Part shown: positions 1 to 8,962 of the stretch, piece by piece | How positions within the stretch are numbered: position 1 is the stretch's first letter | How the letters are laid out: each line of letters opens with the position of its first letter | Assembly: GCF_022009635.1 (NCBI RefSeq) | Contig: NZ_CP091716.1 | Coordinates: forward strand, 2,309,001-2,373,000 | Origin: Variovorax paradoxus | Lineage (GTDB): Bacteria > Pseudomonadota > Gammaproteobacteria > Burkholderiales > Burkholderiaceae_C | DNA length: 64,000 bases | Reading direction: 5' to 3' | Position numbers and translations under genes: made by a program | Notes under the pieces: generated by a model | What the model saw: only the letters and a program-made list of their open reading frames with translations | Told to the model about the DNA's origin: nothing | Databases searched by the model: none

Positions 1-72
1 GCGGGAGGCCGTCGGGCGGTGGAGGGGGGCCGTCGCAACGGCGGGGGTGATGGGTTGCGGCTTCTTGGCCAT
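1..72 (-). CDS. N-terminal fragment of a gene downstream of purM
   Basis: An ATG on the minus strand at 72 opens a frame (Met-Ala-Lys-Lys-Pro-Gln-Pro) that stays open for 24 codons to the window edge. It lies 51 bases after the purM stop on the same strand. In many Burkholderiales purM is followed by an AI-2E-family (PerM-like) permease, so this may be its cytoplasmic N-terminus. The visible residues are low-complexity and do not identify a family; the assignment is by neighbourhood only. Confidence 0.35.
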   Translation of the reverse strand, partial: MAKKPQPITPAVATAPLHRPTASR

Positions 73-123
73 CCGGGGGGTGTCGCGTGCTCTGCTCAGG
101 TTATCGGACGGAGCAGCCGGCGG

Positions 124-1164
124 TCAGCCGACGACCACCGCGGCGCCTTCGCCACGCTCGGCGATCACGCCGATTTCATGGACCGACTCGCCGGCGGCGC
201 GCAGGGTGGCGGCGCAGGCGGCGGCTTCGGCCGCATCGATGACCACGACCATGCCGATGCCGTTGTTGAAGGTGCGGTTCATCTCGATGTCGTCGATGCC
301 GGCCACCTTCTGCAGCCAGGCGAACAGCTCGGTCTGCGGCCAGCTGCCCTTCTTGAGGTGGGCGGCGGTGCCTTCGGGCAGCACGCGCGGAATGTTTTCC
401 AGCAGGCCGCCGCCGGTGATGTGGGCCAGCGCCTTGATCGGGTGCTTGCCCAGCGCTTCGAGCACCGGCTTCACGTAGAGGTGGGTGGGCTCCATCACGG
501 CTTCGCGGAAGGGCTTGCCGTCCAGCGTGGCGGGGAGGTCTGCGCCGGCGCGTTCGATCACCTTGCGCACCAGGCTGAAACCGTTGGAATGCACGCCGGC
601 CGAGGCCAGGCCCAGCACCACGTCGCCGGGCTTGACGTTCTGGCCCGTGAGGATCTTCGATTTTTCGACCGCGCCGACCGCGAAGCCCGCCAGGTCGTAT
701 TCGCCGGCCGGGTACATGCCGGGCATTTCGGCGGTTTCGCCGCCGATCAGCGCGCAACCCGAGAGTTCGCAGCCGCGGGCGATGCCGCCGACCACGGCGG
801 CGGCCGTGTCCACGTCGAGCTTGCCGCAGGCGAAGTAGTCGAGGAAGAAGAGGGGCTCGGCGCCCTGCACCAGCACGTCGTTGACGCTCATGGCCACCAG
901 GTCGATGCCGACGGTGTCGTGCATGTTCCATTCGAAGGCCAGCTTGAGCTTGGTGCCCACGCCGTCGGTGCCGCTCACCAGCACCGGCTCCTTGTAGCGC
1001 TTGGGCACCTCGAACAGGGCGCCGAAGCCGCCGATGCCGGCCAGCACGCCTTCGCGCATGGTCTTCTTCGCGAGCGGCTTGATGCGGTCGACCAGTGCGT
1101 CGCCGGCATCGATGTCGACACCGGCGTCCTTGTAGCTGAGCGGGGTGGGCGTGGAGGAAGTCAT
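124..1164 (-). CDS. purM: phosphoribosylformylglycinamidine cyclo-ligase (AIR synthetase)
   Basis: PurM makes aminoimidazole ribotide from FGAM with ATP, step five of cytoplasmic purine synthesis. The 346-residue product has the usual length for the family. The glycine-rich GIGGFGALF lies at about residues 43-51 and SGTDGVGTK at about 64-72, both typical ATP-binding segments of PurM. I start at the ATG at 1164 (Met-Thr-Ser-Ser); the frame stays open upstream to 1374, but that extension overlaps hda and is not conserved-looking. It is divergent from hda across about 140 bases. A core gene, confidently identified. Confidence 0.96.
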   Translation of the reverse strand: MTSSTPTPLSYKDAGVDIDAGDALVDRIKPLAKKTMREGVLAGIGGFGALFEVPKRYKEPVLVSGTDGVGTKLKLAFEWNMHDTVGIDLVAMSVNDVLVQGAEPLFFLDYFACGKLDVDTAAAVVGGIARGCELSGCALIGGETAEMPGMYPAGEYDLAGFAVGAVEKSKILTGQNVKPGDVVLGLASAGVHSNGFSLVRKVIERAGADLPATLDGKPFREAVMEPTHLYVKPVLEALGKHPIKALAHITGGGLLENIPRVLPEGTAAHLKKGSWPQTELFAWLQKVAGIDDIEMNRTFNNGIGMVVVIDAAEAAACAATLRAAGESVHEIGVIAERGEGAAVVVG

Positions 1165-1303
1165 GGGTGGTCGAGGTCGGAAGGACGCGAAAGGACGCGG
1201 GGAGTAGGAGCGGAAGGCGGCCCCGGTAACCATGTTGGCCGGGCCGATAGAATTCCTCACGATTTTAAGGGCCCTCGCGGCCCCCTCCATGAACCTTCCC
1301 GGG

Positions 1304-1990
1304 ATGAAACAGCTCGCGCTCGATATCGGCATTGCGACGGGCCCCAGCTTCGACGCCTTTTTTGCCGGCCCCAACGAGGCGGCGCTGCGACACCTGCAAG
1401 TGTGGGTGGGCGGCGCCGGCGCCCCCGCGCTGCACTCGCCGGTGCCGACCTATCTGTGGGGCGAAGGCGGCAGCGGCAAGACCCATCTGCTCGAATCGGT
1501 GCGTGTCGCACTGCGCGAGCAGGGCGCCAGCGTGGGCTGGCTGCACGCGGGCCTGCTGGAGCCGCCGGAGTTCGACGAGCGCTGGGGCGCCGTCCTGCTC
1601 GACGACGTCCACCTCTACACCGCGGTGCAGCAGCACGCGGCCTTCAACTGGTTCGTCAACGCCCAGACCCTGCAGCGCGGCGTGGTTGCCGCCGGCGCCT
1701 TGCCGCCGGCCGACCTGCCGCTGCGCGAAGACCTGCGCACCCGCCTCGGCTGGGGCCACGTCTTCCACCTGCAGGTGCTGAGCGAAAGCGAACGCCGCGC
1801 GGTGCTGCGCCAGGCGGCCGACGCGCGCGGCGTGATGCTGTCCGACGACGTGCTCGACTACATGCTTCACCGCTTCAGCCGCGACCTGGGCAGCCTGATG
1901 GAGCTGCTCTCGCAGCTCGACGGCTATGCCCTGCAGACCCAACGGGCGATCACCATTCCGCTGATCCGCTCCATGCTCGAGAACGAATAA
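1304..1990 (+). CDS. hda: DnaA regulatory inactivator Hda
   Basis: Hda is a DnaA-like AAA+ protein that, bound to the DNA-loaded sliding clamp, stimulates ATP hydrolysis by DnaA and prevents re-initiation of replication. The 228-residue product has a P-loop GEGGSGKT at residues 53-60 and a Walker B segment LLDDVH near 98-103. The start at 1304 gives an N-terminus beginning MKQLALDI, which places a clamp-binding QLxLxx motif at residues 3-8, as in known Hda proteins. This supports 1304 over the in-frame ATG at 1289. pcnB follows 28 bases downstream on the same strand. Confidence 0.93.
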   Translation: MKQLALDIGIATGPSFDAFFAGPNEAALRHLQVWVGGAGAPALHSPVPTYLWGEGGSGKTHLLESVRVALREQGASVGWLHAGLLEPPEFDERWGAVLLDDVHLYTAVQQHAAFNWFVNAQTLQRGVVAAGALPPADLPLREDLRTRLGWGHVFHLQVLSESERRAVLRQAADARGVMLSDDVLDYMLHRFSRDLGSLMELLSQLDGYALQTQRAITIPLIRSMLENE

Positions 1991-2018
1991 AAGAGCGAAC
2001 TAGGCTTTCAACCAACAA

Positions 2019-3650
2019 ATGATCAAGAAATTCATCGACAAGCTGCTCGGCAAGACCGCCGGCGGCGCACAGGGCAAGAGCCGCTTCGGCAAGCGCCAGG
2101 AGGTGCCGGCAGAGGTTCACAAGATCGATCCGGCCCTGGTCGACGAACGCGCGAAAAACGTGGTCACCACGCTGCAGCAGGCGGGCTTCGAGGCCTACGT
2201 GGTGGGCGGCGCGGTGCGCGACCTGCTGCTGGGGCTGCGGCCCAAGGACTTCGACGTGGCCACCAACGCCACGCCCGAGCAGGTCAAGTCGCTGTTCCGC
2301 CGCGCCTTCATCATCGGGCGGCGTTTTCGCATCGTGCACGTGGTGTACGGCCGGGGGCGCGAGCATGAGGTGATCGAGGTCTCGACCTTCCGCGCCTACA
2401 TGGACAACACTGCCGCCGAGCAGGTGTCGGGCAACGAGCGCACCAGCAAGGGCGAGCTCGCGAGCATGAAGCACGCGGTGGACGCCAGCGGCCGGGTGCT
2501 GCGCGACAACGTCTGGGGCCCGCAGGAAGAAGACGCGGCGCGCCGCGACTTCACCGTCAACGCCATGTACTACGACCCGGCCAACCAGGTCGTGGTCGAC
2601 TATCACAACGGCATCAAGGACGCCCAGAAGCTCACCCTGCGCATGATCGGCGACCCGGCCACGCGCTACCGCGAAGACCCGGTGCGCATCATTCGCGCCA
2701 TCCGCTTCTCGGCCAAGCTCGCGGCCCTGGGCTTCAAGATGGAAGCCAAGACGGCCGCCCCGCTGGTCGAATCGAGCAAGCTGCTGGCCGACGTGCCGCA
2801 GAGTCGCCTGTTCGACGAAATGCTCAAGTTGTTGCAGACCGGCCATGCGATTGCCACGGTCGAGCAACTGAACAAGCTGGGGCTGTCCAAGGGCATCTAC
2901 CCGCTGCTCGACGTGGTGGTCGAGCGTGCCGACCAGCCCTTCGTGAAAGCCGCCCTGCAGGACACCGACCGCCGCGTCGGCGAAGGCAAGCCCGTGGCGC
3001 CCAGCTTCCTGCTGGCCTGCGTGCTGTGGGCCGACGTGCGCGACGGTTGGGCTCAGCGCCAGGAAGGCCAGCGCGGCCAGCGTCCGCAGGCGCCGTTCCC
3101 GGCGCTGCAGGACGCCATCGACGACGTGTTCAACGCCCGCATCGGTGACGTGTCCGGCCGAGGCAAGCTGGCCGCCGACATGCGCGAGATCTGGATGATG
3201 CAGCCGCGCTTCGACAAGCGTACCGGCTCCACGCCCTACAGCCTGGTCGAGCAGGCGCGTTTTCGTGCTGCCTTCGACTTCATGCGCCTGCGCGCCGACG
3301 TGGGCGAGGTCAGCGAAGCGATTGCCGAGTGGTGGCAGGAATTCAGCATCGCCGACGACGTGCGCCGGCAAGACCTGCTGGAGCAGGTGCGCGAAGAACA
3401 GAAGGTGCGCCAGCGCGTGCGGGTGCGCGACACCGCTGCGCCGGCCAAGCTGCGCAATGAGCCCGCGCCTCGGCAGAATCCGCCGCAGAACCGCGGCCAG
3501 GACGCGGAACCGGACGACGAGGCTGAGGTCGAGGCCGGCGCCGTGCCGCCCGATGGCGAAGCCGCCGCACCGCGCAAGCGCCGGCGCCGCCGCAAGCCGC
3601 GTCCCGCAGGCGGTGGTGGTGAGGGTGGCGGCAGCGCCGCTGGCGAATGA
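2019..3650 (+). CDS. pcnB: poly(A) polymerase I
   Basis: PcnB adds poly(A) tails that promote RNA decay. The 543-residue protein has the class II nucleotidyltransferase signature GGAVRDLLLG at residues 63-72 followed by KDFDV with the two metal-binding Asp at 77 and 79. Then come the tRNA-nucleotidyltransferase RNA-binding domain (RRDFTVNAMYYDP, DPVRIIRAIRFSAKL) and a strongly basic Arg/Lys C-terminal tail, as is usual for PcnB rather than Cca. Its stop overlaps the folK start by four bases (ATGA), so the two are probably translationally coupled. Confidence 0.95.
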   Translation: MIKKFIDKLLGKTAGGAQGKSRFGKRQEVPAEVHKIDPALVDERAKNVVTTLQQAGFEAYVVGGAVRDLLLGLRPKDFDVATNATPEQVKSLFRRAFIIGRRFRIVHVVYGRGREHEVIEVSTFRAYMDNTAAEQVSGNERTSKGELASMKHAVDASGRVLRDNVWGPQEEDAARRDFTVNAMYYDPANQVVVDYHNGIKDAQKLTLRMIGDPATRYREDPVRIIRAIRFSAKLAALGFKMEAKTAAPLVESSKLLADVPQSRLFDEMLKLLQTGHAIATVEQLNKLGLSKGIYPLLDVVVERADQPFVKAALQDTDRRVGEGKPVAPSFLLACVLWADVRDGWAQRQEGQRGQRPQAPFPALQDAIDDVFNARIGDVSGRGKLAADMREIWMMQPRFDKRTGSTPYSLVEQARFRAAFDFMRLRADVGEVSEAIAEWWQEFSIADDVRRQDLLEQVREEQKVRQRVRVRDTAAPAKLRNEPAPRQNPPQNRGQDAEPDDEAEVEAGAVPPDGEAAAPRKRRRRRKPRPAGGGGEGGGSAAGE

Positions 3651-4285
3651 GCGCGTCCGACCAGCCGAAGGACGGCAAGAAGAGCCCCGCGGCCAAGGCC
3701 AGGCCAAAGGCCGCGCCGCCGCGCACGGGAAGCAAGCCGCCATCGGCCGGTGCCCGGAGCGGCCCGCCCGCGCGCCGTGCGCCCGGCCGTGCGCCTTCGC
3801 GAGGCCCGCGCGAGGACTACCCGACCGTGCAGGCCTTCGTCGCCATCGGCGCCAACCTGGGTGATGCCGAGGCGGCCGTGAAGGCGGCCATGGACGCTCT
3901 GGGCGCCTTGCAGCGCACGCAGGTCACGGCCCGCTCGTCGCTCTACCGCAGCGCGCCGGTCGATGCGACCGGCCCCGATTTCATCAATGCCGTGGTGGCG
4001 CTGCGCACGGGGCTCGACGCCGAGCAGCTGCTCATCGCGATGCAGCGCCTGGAAGCGCAGGCCGGCCGCGAGCGGCCCTTTCCCAATGCGCCGCGCACGC
4101 TGGATCTCGACCTGCTGATGCACGGCAATTCCGTCATCAATACCCCCACTCTGACCCTGCCGCATCCACGCATGCGCGAGCGGGCCTTCGTGCTCAAGCC
4201 GCTGGCCGAGATCGCGCCGGACAAGGTGCCGCGCGTGGCGCTGTCGCGCGTTTCTGGCCAGGTCATCGAGCGCATCCGCAAGTGA
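3647..4285 (+). CDS. folK: HPPK (6-hydroxymethyl-7,8-dihydropterin pyrophosphokinase) with basic N-terminal extension
   Basis: FolK transfers pyrophosphate to 6-hydroxymethyl-dihydropterin in folate synthesis. The HPPK domain begins near residue 63 with FVAIGANLGD and includes SSLYRSAPV and the signature PRTLDLDLLMHG. About 58 residues of Ala/Pro/Arg/Lys-rich, probably disordered sequence precede it, making the product 212 residues against about 160 for a typical FolK. The start is fixed by the ATGA overlap with pcnB, but a shorter product from an internal start cannot be excluded. Confidence 0.93.
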   Translation: MSASDQPKDGKKSPAAKARPKAAPPRTGSKPPSAGARSGPPARRAPGRAPSRGPREDYPTVQAFVAIGANLGDAEAAVKAAMDALGALQRTQVTARSSLYRSAPVDATGPDFINAVVALRTGLDAEQLLIAMQRLEAQAGRERPFPNAPRTLDLDLLMHGNSVINTPTLTLPHPRMRERAFVLKPLAEIAPDKVPRVALSRVSGQVIERIRK

Positions 4286-4359
4286 CCGGTAGCGGGTGGG
4301 TATCCATCCGCCGCCGTCTGGTTCGCCCTCCCATTACACTTGCGCGGTTTTTCATGACT

Positions 4360-4377
4360 CTGTCACACGCCTGTGGC
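4360..4377 (+). promoter_or_regulatory. possible PhoB box
   Basis: CTGTCAC, four bases, CTGTGGC: two 7-base direct repeats 11 bases apart, close to the PhoB half-site consensus CTGTCAT, 32 bases before a DUF47/Pit phosphate-transport pair. The second half-site has two mismatches. The position fits a phosphate-responsive promoter, but one site judged by eye is weak evidence. Confidence 0.35.
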
Positions 4378-4408
4378 AGGGCGAGACCCGAGATTCCAGG
4401 AGAGCGCC

Positions 4409-5053
4409 ATGTTCGGCAAGCTGCTGCCCCGCGAGGGGAATTTTTTTGAGATGTTCAACCAGCACGCCGAGCGCATCGTCGAAGCGGCGCGGGCGTTCGA
4501 ACAACTCGTGGCCAACTACAGCGACGTGCACCTGCGCGAGCAGTACAACCGCGACGTCGACAACGCCGAGCGCGCCGCCGACCGCGTGACGCACGACGTC
4601 AACCGGCTGATCCACAAGACCTTCATCACGCCCATCGACCGCGAGCAGATCCACAAGCTCATCAACACGATGGACGACGTGGCCGACCTGATCCAGGACT
4701 CCGCCGAGACCATGGCGCTGTACGACGTGCGCCACATGACCGACGAGATCGTGCGCCTCACGGCACTGAGCGTGAAGTGCTGCGACCGCCTGAAGGACGC
4801 CGTCAAGTTCCTCGGCAAGATCGCCGACCCGGCCGTGGCCGAGGCCACGCTCAAGACCTGCGAGGAGATCGACCGCCTCGAGTCGGACGCCGACCGCGTC
4901 ATGCGCAGCGCCATGAGCAAGCTGTTTCGCGAGGAGCCGGATGTGCGCGAGGTCATCAAGCTCAAGGCGATCTACGAGCTGCTCGAGACGATCACCGACA
5001 AGTGCGAGGACGTGGCCAACGTGATCGAGGGCATCGTCCTCGAGAATTCCTGA
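4409..5053 (+). CDS. DUF47 (PhoU-like) phosphate transport accessory protein
   Basis: The 214-residue, all-helical product begins MFGKLLPREGNFFEMF and carries paired charged helices typical of DUF47 proteins, distant relatives of PhoU that accompany Pit transporters. It probably acts in the cytoplasm to modulate the neighbouring transporter. The start at 4409 is preceded by CAGGAGAG at suitable spacing; an upstream in-frame ATG at 4373 lacks this. The pit gene follows 13 bases after the stop, so the two form an operon. The family is clear; its exact biochemical role is not established. Confidence 0.9.
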   Translation: MFGKLLPREGNFFEMFNQHAERIVEAARAFEQLVANYSDVHLREQYNRDVDNAERAADRVTHDVNRLIHKTFITPIDREQIHKLINTMDDVADLIQDSAETMALYDVRHMTDEIVRLTALSVKCCDRLKDAVKFLGKIADPAVAEATLKTCEEIDRLESDADRVMRSAMSKLFREEPDVREVIKLKAIYELLETITDKCEDVANVIEGIVLENS

Positions 5054-5066
5054 GCGGGCAGCGCCG

Positions 5067-6077
5067 ATGGCAACGGTTCAGGTCGCCCTCTGGGTGGTGA
5101 TAGTGCTGGTCGCGCTCGCGATCCTGTTCGACTTCATGAACGGGTTCCACGACGCCGCCAATTCGATCGCGACGGTGGTTTCCACCGGGGTGCTCAAGCC
5201 GGGGCAGGCCGTGGTTTTCGCGGCCTTCTTCAACCTGATCGCGATCTTCATCTTCCATTTGAGCGTGGCGGCCACGGTGGGCAAGGGCATCGCCCAGCCG
5301 GGCGTGGTCGACGTGCACGTGGTGTTCGGCGCGCTGGTGGGCGCCATCAGCTGGAACCTCGTCACCTGGTACTACGGCATTCCGAGCAGCTCGTCGCATG
5401 CGCTGATCGGCGGCATCGTGGGCGCGGTGATCGCCAAGACCGGCACCGGCGGCCTCGTGGCTTCCGGCATCTGGAAGACGGTGGCCTTCATCTTCGTGTC
5501 GCCGCTGCTGGGCTTCCTGCTGGGCTCGATGATGATGGTCGTGGTGGCCTGGGGCTTCCGGCGCGCGACACCGTCGCGCGTGGACCGCTGGTTCCGCCGG
5601 CTGCAGCTGGTTTCGGCCGGTGCCTACAGCCTGGGCCACGGCGGCAACGACGCGCAGAAGACCATCGGCATCATCTGGATGCTGCTCATCGCCACCGGCT
5701 ATGCCAATGCCAGCGACGCGAGCCCGCCGACCTGGACCATCGTGAGCTGCTACGCCGCGATCGCGCTGGGCACCATGTTCGGCGGCTGGCGCATCGTGAA
5801 GACGATGGGGCAGAAGATCACCAAGCTCAAGCCCGTGGGCGGCTTCTGCGCGGAGACGGGTGGGGCGCTGACGCTGTTTTTGGCCACCGCGCTGGGCATT
5901 CCGGTGTCGACCACCCACACCATTACCGGCGCCATCGTTGGCGTGGGCTCCACGCAGCGCGCGAGCGCGGTGCGCTGGGGCGTGGCGGGGAACATCGTGT
6001 GGGCCTGGATCTTCACGATCCCGGCATCCGCCTTCGTGGCGGCGATTGCCTACTGGATCAGCATGCAGCTGTTCTGA
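5067..6077 (+). CDS. pit: low-affinity inorganic phosphate transporter, Pit family
   Basis: This 336-residue inner-membrane permease imports metal-phosphate driven by the proton gradient. It shows the duplicated PiT signature: FMNGFHDAANSIAT near residue 19 and the related GHGGNDAQKTIGI near 190, plus GIPSSSSHALIGG and GIPVSTTHTITGAIVG as the paired motifs of the two repeats. About ten hydrophobic segments are visible. It is the second gene of the DUF47-pit operon and converges on the TM2 gene at 6097. Confidence 0.93.
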   Translation: MATVQVALWVVIVLVALAILFDFMNGFHDAANSIATVVSTGVLKPGQAVVFAAFFNLIAIFIFHLSVAATVGKGIAQPGVVDVHVVFGALVGAISWNLVTWYYGIPSSSSHALIGGIVGAVIAKTGTGGLVASGIWKTVAFIFVSPLLGFLLGSMMMVVVAWGFRRATPSRVDRWFRRLQLVSAGAYSLGHGGNDAQKTIGIIWMLLIATGYANASDASPPTWTIVSCYAAIALGTMFGGWRIVKTMGQKITKLKPVGGFCAETGGALTLFLATALGIPVSTTHTITGAIVGVGSTQRASAVRWGVAGNIVWAWIFTIPASAFVAAIAYWISMQLF

Positions 6078-6096
6078 GCGGCAGCCGCCGCTGCGG

Positions 6097-6543
6097 CTAC
6101 TGCGAAATCTTCCGCCCCTCTTCGACCTGGTGCTCGAAGTACCGCTGAAAGCTGAACACGATGCTGGCCATCAGGATCGTGCTGCCGAAAAAGAGCGACA
6201 TCACCACCGCGCCGATGGTGAACCAGTTGGTGCGGCCGGGTGCTGCGTCTGCAGGGGCGCTCGCGTTGAAGCGGGCGTTCCACTTCTCGGGCGTCATGAG
6301 GCCGTAGACGATGGCCGTCAGCGCGCAACCGGCGATGGTGAACCCCAGCAGCGGAATCAGCGCCCAGCTCGCGCCGTCGTCCACGCCGTACATGCGCACG
6401 CGCTCGATGCCGTAGACGCCCAGTGCGGTGGGAATTGGCAGCAGCCAGCCGAGCCAGTCGCCCATGCCGCGCAGGTAGAAGCGGTGCAGTCCCAGCGGGC
6501 CACCGAGGAAGGTGAGCCAGGCGGCGGTGGTCTTGTTTTTCAT
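6097..6543 (-). CDS. TM2 / NINE-type small membrane protein
   Basis: The 148-residue product begins MKNKTTAAWLTFLGGPLG followed by LHRFYLRGMGDWLGW, the TM2-domain pattern of two membrane helices with a conserved G-x-H-xFY-G type turn. Two further hydrophobic segments follow (IPLLGFTIAGCALTAIVYG and a C-terminal helix). The function of such proteins is unknown. It lies 7 bases downstream of the GNAT gene on the same strand, so the two are probably co-transcribed. Confidence 0.75.
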   Translation of the reverse strand: MKNKTTAAWLTFLGGPLGLHRFYLRGMGDWLGWLLPIPTALGVYGIERVRMYGVDDGASWALIPLLGFTIAGCALTAIVYGLMTPEKWNARFNASAPADAAPGRTNWFTIGAVVMSLFFGSTILMASIVFSFQRYFEHQVEEGRKISQ

Positions 6544-6550
6544 GCGGTTT

Positions 6551-7075
6551 TCATTCGGGGCGGGTGGTGCTGCCTTCGCCGAGCACTTTTTCCATCAATA
6601 CGACATCGCGCCATTCGCCGAACTTCCAGCCGCAGTCCTTCAGCACGCCCACGTGCGTGAAGCCCTGGCCGCGGTGCACGCCGATGGAGCCCGCGTTGGC
6701 CGAGTCGCCGATCACCGCGATCAGCTTGCGCACGCCGGCCGCCTCGGCAGCCTGCGACAGCGCGGCCAGCAGCTTGGCGCCCAGACCCTTGCCGCGTGCT
6801 GACTCGGACATGTAGATCGAGTCTTCGGCCGAAAAACGGTAGGCCGGGCGCGGCTTGAACCAGTTGCAGTAGGCAAAACCCAACACTTCGCCATTTTCTT
6901 CTGCGACCAGATACGGCAAGTTCTTGCCCAGCACGTCGGCGCGGCGCGAAGCCATGTCGGCGGGGGAGGGCGGCTCTGTTTCGAAGGTGCCGGTGCCGTG
7001 AAGCACGTGGTGGGCGTAGATGGCCGTGATGGCTGCGATGTCTTCGTCGCGGCTGGGGCGGATGGTCAGGGGCAT
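6551..7075 (-). CDS. GNAT N-acetyltransferase, phosphinothricin/methionine-sulfoximine type
   Basis: The 174-residue protein starts MPLTIRPSRDEDIAAIT and has the features of the Pat/MnaT subgroup: IYAHHVLHGTGTFE, an early strand GFAYCNWFKPRPAYRFS, and the acetyl-CoA loop SARGKGLGAKLL. It probably acetylates the amino group of amino-acid analogues such as methionine sulfoximine. The ATG at 7075 matches the family N-terminus; the open frame above it runs antisense across rpsP and rimM and is not coding. It lies upstream of the TM2 gene and divergent from rpsP. Confidence 0.85.
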   Translation of the reverse strand: MPLTIRPSRDEDIAAITAIYAHHVLHGTGTFETEPPSPADMASRRADVLGKNLPYLVAEENGEVLGFAYCNWFKPRPAYRFSAEDSIYMSESARGKGLGAKLLAALSQAAEAAGVRKLIAVIGDSANAGSIGVHRGQGFTHVGVLKDCGWKFGEWRDVVLMEKVLGEGSTTRPE

Positions 7076-7105
7076 GAGCGAAAAACGGGCGGCGCGAGGC
7101 CGGAA

Positions 7106-7135
7106 TTCGGAAGAAAACGCGTGTCGGGCTATAAT
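7106..7135 (+). promoter_or_regulatory. rpsP operon promoter
   Basis: A perfect TATAAT at 7130-7135, followed by CGCGGGC, lies about 120 bases before rpsP. The best -35 is TTCGGA at 7106-7111 with an 18-base spacer, which is weak. It is the only good -10 in the GNAT/rpsP gap and probably drives rpsP-rimM-trmD, leaving a leader of about 115 bases. Confidence 0.6.
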
Positions 7136-7255
7136 CGCGGGCTTTTCAGCGTGTCGCTGGCCGGGTGGCCATGTCGCGTGTCTCGACGCTGGAAGAACAT
7201 TGTGAGCGGGCCTTTTCTTAATCCACAAGGCTTGCTGACCACCCAAGGATAAATC

Positions 7256-7519
7256 ATGGTCGTCATTCGACTCTCCCGCGGCGGCTCCAAAGGCCGTCCG
7301 TTCTTCAACATCGTCGTGTCGGACAAGCGCGTTCGCCGCGATGGCCGTTTCATCGAGCGCCTGGGTTTCTACAACCCGACCGCCAAGGAAAACGAAGAAA
7401 GCATCCGCATCGCCCAGGACCGCCTGGCGTACTGGAAGAGCGTCGGCGCACAAGCTTCGCCCACCGTTCTGCGCCTGATCAAGCAAGCTGCCGCGGCAGC
7501 TCCCAAGGCGGCGGCCTAA
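7256..7519 (+). CDS. rpsP: 30S ribosomal protein bS16
   Basis: The 87-residue protein begins [18 protein letters not shown] and contains [20 protein letters not shown], the unmistakable bS16 N-terminal half. It is a small-subunit assembly protein. It heads the conserved rpsP-rimM-trmD-rplS order, with rimM starting 16 bases after its stop. Confidence 0.98.
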   Translation: MVVIRLSRGGSKGRPFFNIVVSDKRVRRDGRFIERLGFYNPTAKENEESIRIAQDRLAYWKSVGAQASPTVLRLIKQAAAAAPKAAA

Positions 7520-7535
7520 GCCGCCCCGCACGGCG

Positions 7536-8090
7536 ATGCTGCCCACACTCGAAGCCGCCGAATTGCCGGCGGATGCGATCGAAGTAGGGCGCATCGCCGA
7601 TGCATGGGGAATCAAGGGCTGGTTCAAGGTCCTTCCCCACAGCGCCCAGCCCGAGGCGCTTTTTTCTTCCAAGCGCTGGTTCCTGCAGGCTCCCGGAGCC
7701 TCCGCGAGCACAGCCTTCCGGCTCGCGATCCGCGAAGCCAAAGAACATTCCGACTGCATCGTCGCGACGTCCGAGGACGTGCCCGATCGCAATGCAGCCG
7801 AAGCCCTGCGTGGCGCACGTGTTTTCGTGCCGCGCTCCAGCTTTCCCACTGCCGGCGACGACGAGTACTACTGGGTCGACCTGATCGGCTTGTCGGTGGT
7901 CAACCGCGAAGGCGTAGTGCTGGGCACAGTGCGCGAACTGCTCGCGACCGGCCCGCAGACCACGCTGGTGCTTGCCGCCGAGGAAGACGGCAAGGCCGTC
8001 GAGCGCATGGTGCCCTTCGTTTCAGTCTTCGTCGACAAGGTCGACTTGCCCGGCCGGCTCATCACGGTCGACTGGCAGCCCGATTTCTGA
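7536..8090 (+). CDS. rimM: ribosome maturation factor RimM
   Basis: RimM assists late 30S maturation by binding uS19. The 184-residue product has the N-terminal barrel start [18 protein letters not shown] and the C-terminal PRC-barrel region [17 protein letters not shown] through to a [16 protein letters not shown] type end, as in the family. It lies between rpsP and trmD; trmD starts 16 bases after its stop. Confidence 0.96.
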   Translation: MLPTLEAAELPADAIEVGRIADAWGIKGWFKVLPHSAQPEALFSSKRWFLQAPGASASTAFRLAIREAKEHSDCIVATSEDVPDRNAAEALRGARVFVPRSSFPTAGDDEYYWVDLIGLSVVNREGVVLGTVRELLATGPQTTLVLAAEEDGKAVERMVPFVSVFVDKVDLPGRLITVDWQPDF

Positions 8091-8106
8091 TCGGCGCTCG
8101 CGCGGC

Positions 8107-8853
8107 ATGCGCTTCGACGTCATCACCCTGTTTCCCGAACTGTTCGCGCCCTTCGTGGCCAGCGGCGTGACGCGCCGCGCCTACGAGTCGAAGCAGGTCG
8201 AGGTCGTACTCTGGAATCCGCGCGACTACGCGCTGGGCAACTACAGGCGCGTGGACGACCGTCCATTCGGCGGCGGGCCCGGCATGGTGATGATGGCCGA
8301 GCCGCTGGCGGCCTGCCTCGACGCGGCCCTGGCCGCACGCGGGGAGTCGGCGCCCGTGGTGCTGTTTTCGCCCATCGGCGAGGCCTTGCGGCACGAAGCG
8401 GTCGAGCGCTGGTCGGCCAGCGAGGGCGCGGTGCTGGTGTGCGGCCGCTACGAGGGCATCGACCAGCGCTTCATCGACGCGCGCATCACTCATCAGATCA
8501 GCCTTGGCGATTTCGTCCTCTCCGGCGGCGAGATCGCGGCGATGGCGTTGCTCGACGCCGTGGCCCGCCTGCAGCCGGGCGTGCTGGGCGATGAGGCGAG
8601 CCATGTGCAGGACAGCTTCAATCCCGCGCTCGACGGCCTGCTCGACTGCCCTCACTACACCCGTCCCGAGCAATGGAACGGGCAGGGCGTGCCGGCGCCG
8701 TTGCTTTCCGGCCACCATGCGCAGATCGAGCGCTGGCGCCGTGACCAGCGCCTGGCCATCACGGCCGCCCGGCGCCCTGAACTCATCGAGACGGCCCGCG
8801 CCGCCGGCCGCCTGGGCAAGGCCGATGAAGCTGTGCTGAAAAAAAAGCTATAA
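8107..8853 (+). CDS. trmD: tRNA (guanine-N1)-methyltransferase
   Basis: TrmD methylates G37 of tRNAs reading CNN codons and prevents +1 frameshifts. The 248-residue protein begins [16 protein letters not shown] and shows the SPOUT-knot residues [23 protein letters not shown] and [12 protein letters not shown]. The start at 8107 is set by the family N-terminus, although the frame is open further upstream inside rimM. Its TAA stop lies inside the TATAAT of the rplS promoter. Confidence 0.97.
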   Translation: MRFDVITLFPELFAPFVASGVTRRAYESKQVEVVLWNPRDYALGNYRRVDDRPFGGGPGMVMMAEPLAACLDAALAARGESAPVVLFSPIGEALRHEAVERWSASEGAVLVCGRYEGIDQRFIDARITHQISLGDFVLSGGEIAAMALLDAVARLQPGVLGDEASHVQDSFNPALDGLLDCPHYTRPEQWNGQGVPAPLLSGHHAQIERWRRDQRLAITAARRPELIETARAAGRLGKADEAVLKKKL

Positions 8854-8854
8854 T
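8849..8854 (+). promoter_or_regulatory. -10 box of a separate rplS promoter
   Basis: A perfect TATAAT followed by CGCCGGC spans the last two codons and stop of trmD: the TAA at 8851-8853 lies within it. It sits about 110 bases before rplS. No convincing -35 is visible. The same TATAATCG(C) context occurs before rpsP. Confidence 0.55.
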
Positions 8855-8962
8855 CGCCGGCTCCCCGATCCTCTGCCCGGCCGCGCCCGGTCTTTTAGCG
8901 GTTCTTCCGTGAAAGCCCAAAGCGCCTTTTGTGTAGCCCGACATGATCGACATCAGGAAATC

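Noticed and set aside
19..2022. 667-codon plus-strand frame across purM and hda
   Set aside because: Antisense to purM and out of frame with hda; both real genes are well supported.
1950..3743. 597-codon minus-strand frame opposite pcnB
   Set aside because: Antisense to pcnB, no recognisable domain, and would overlap both neighbours.
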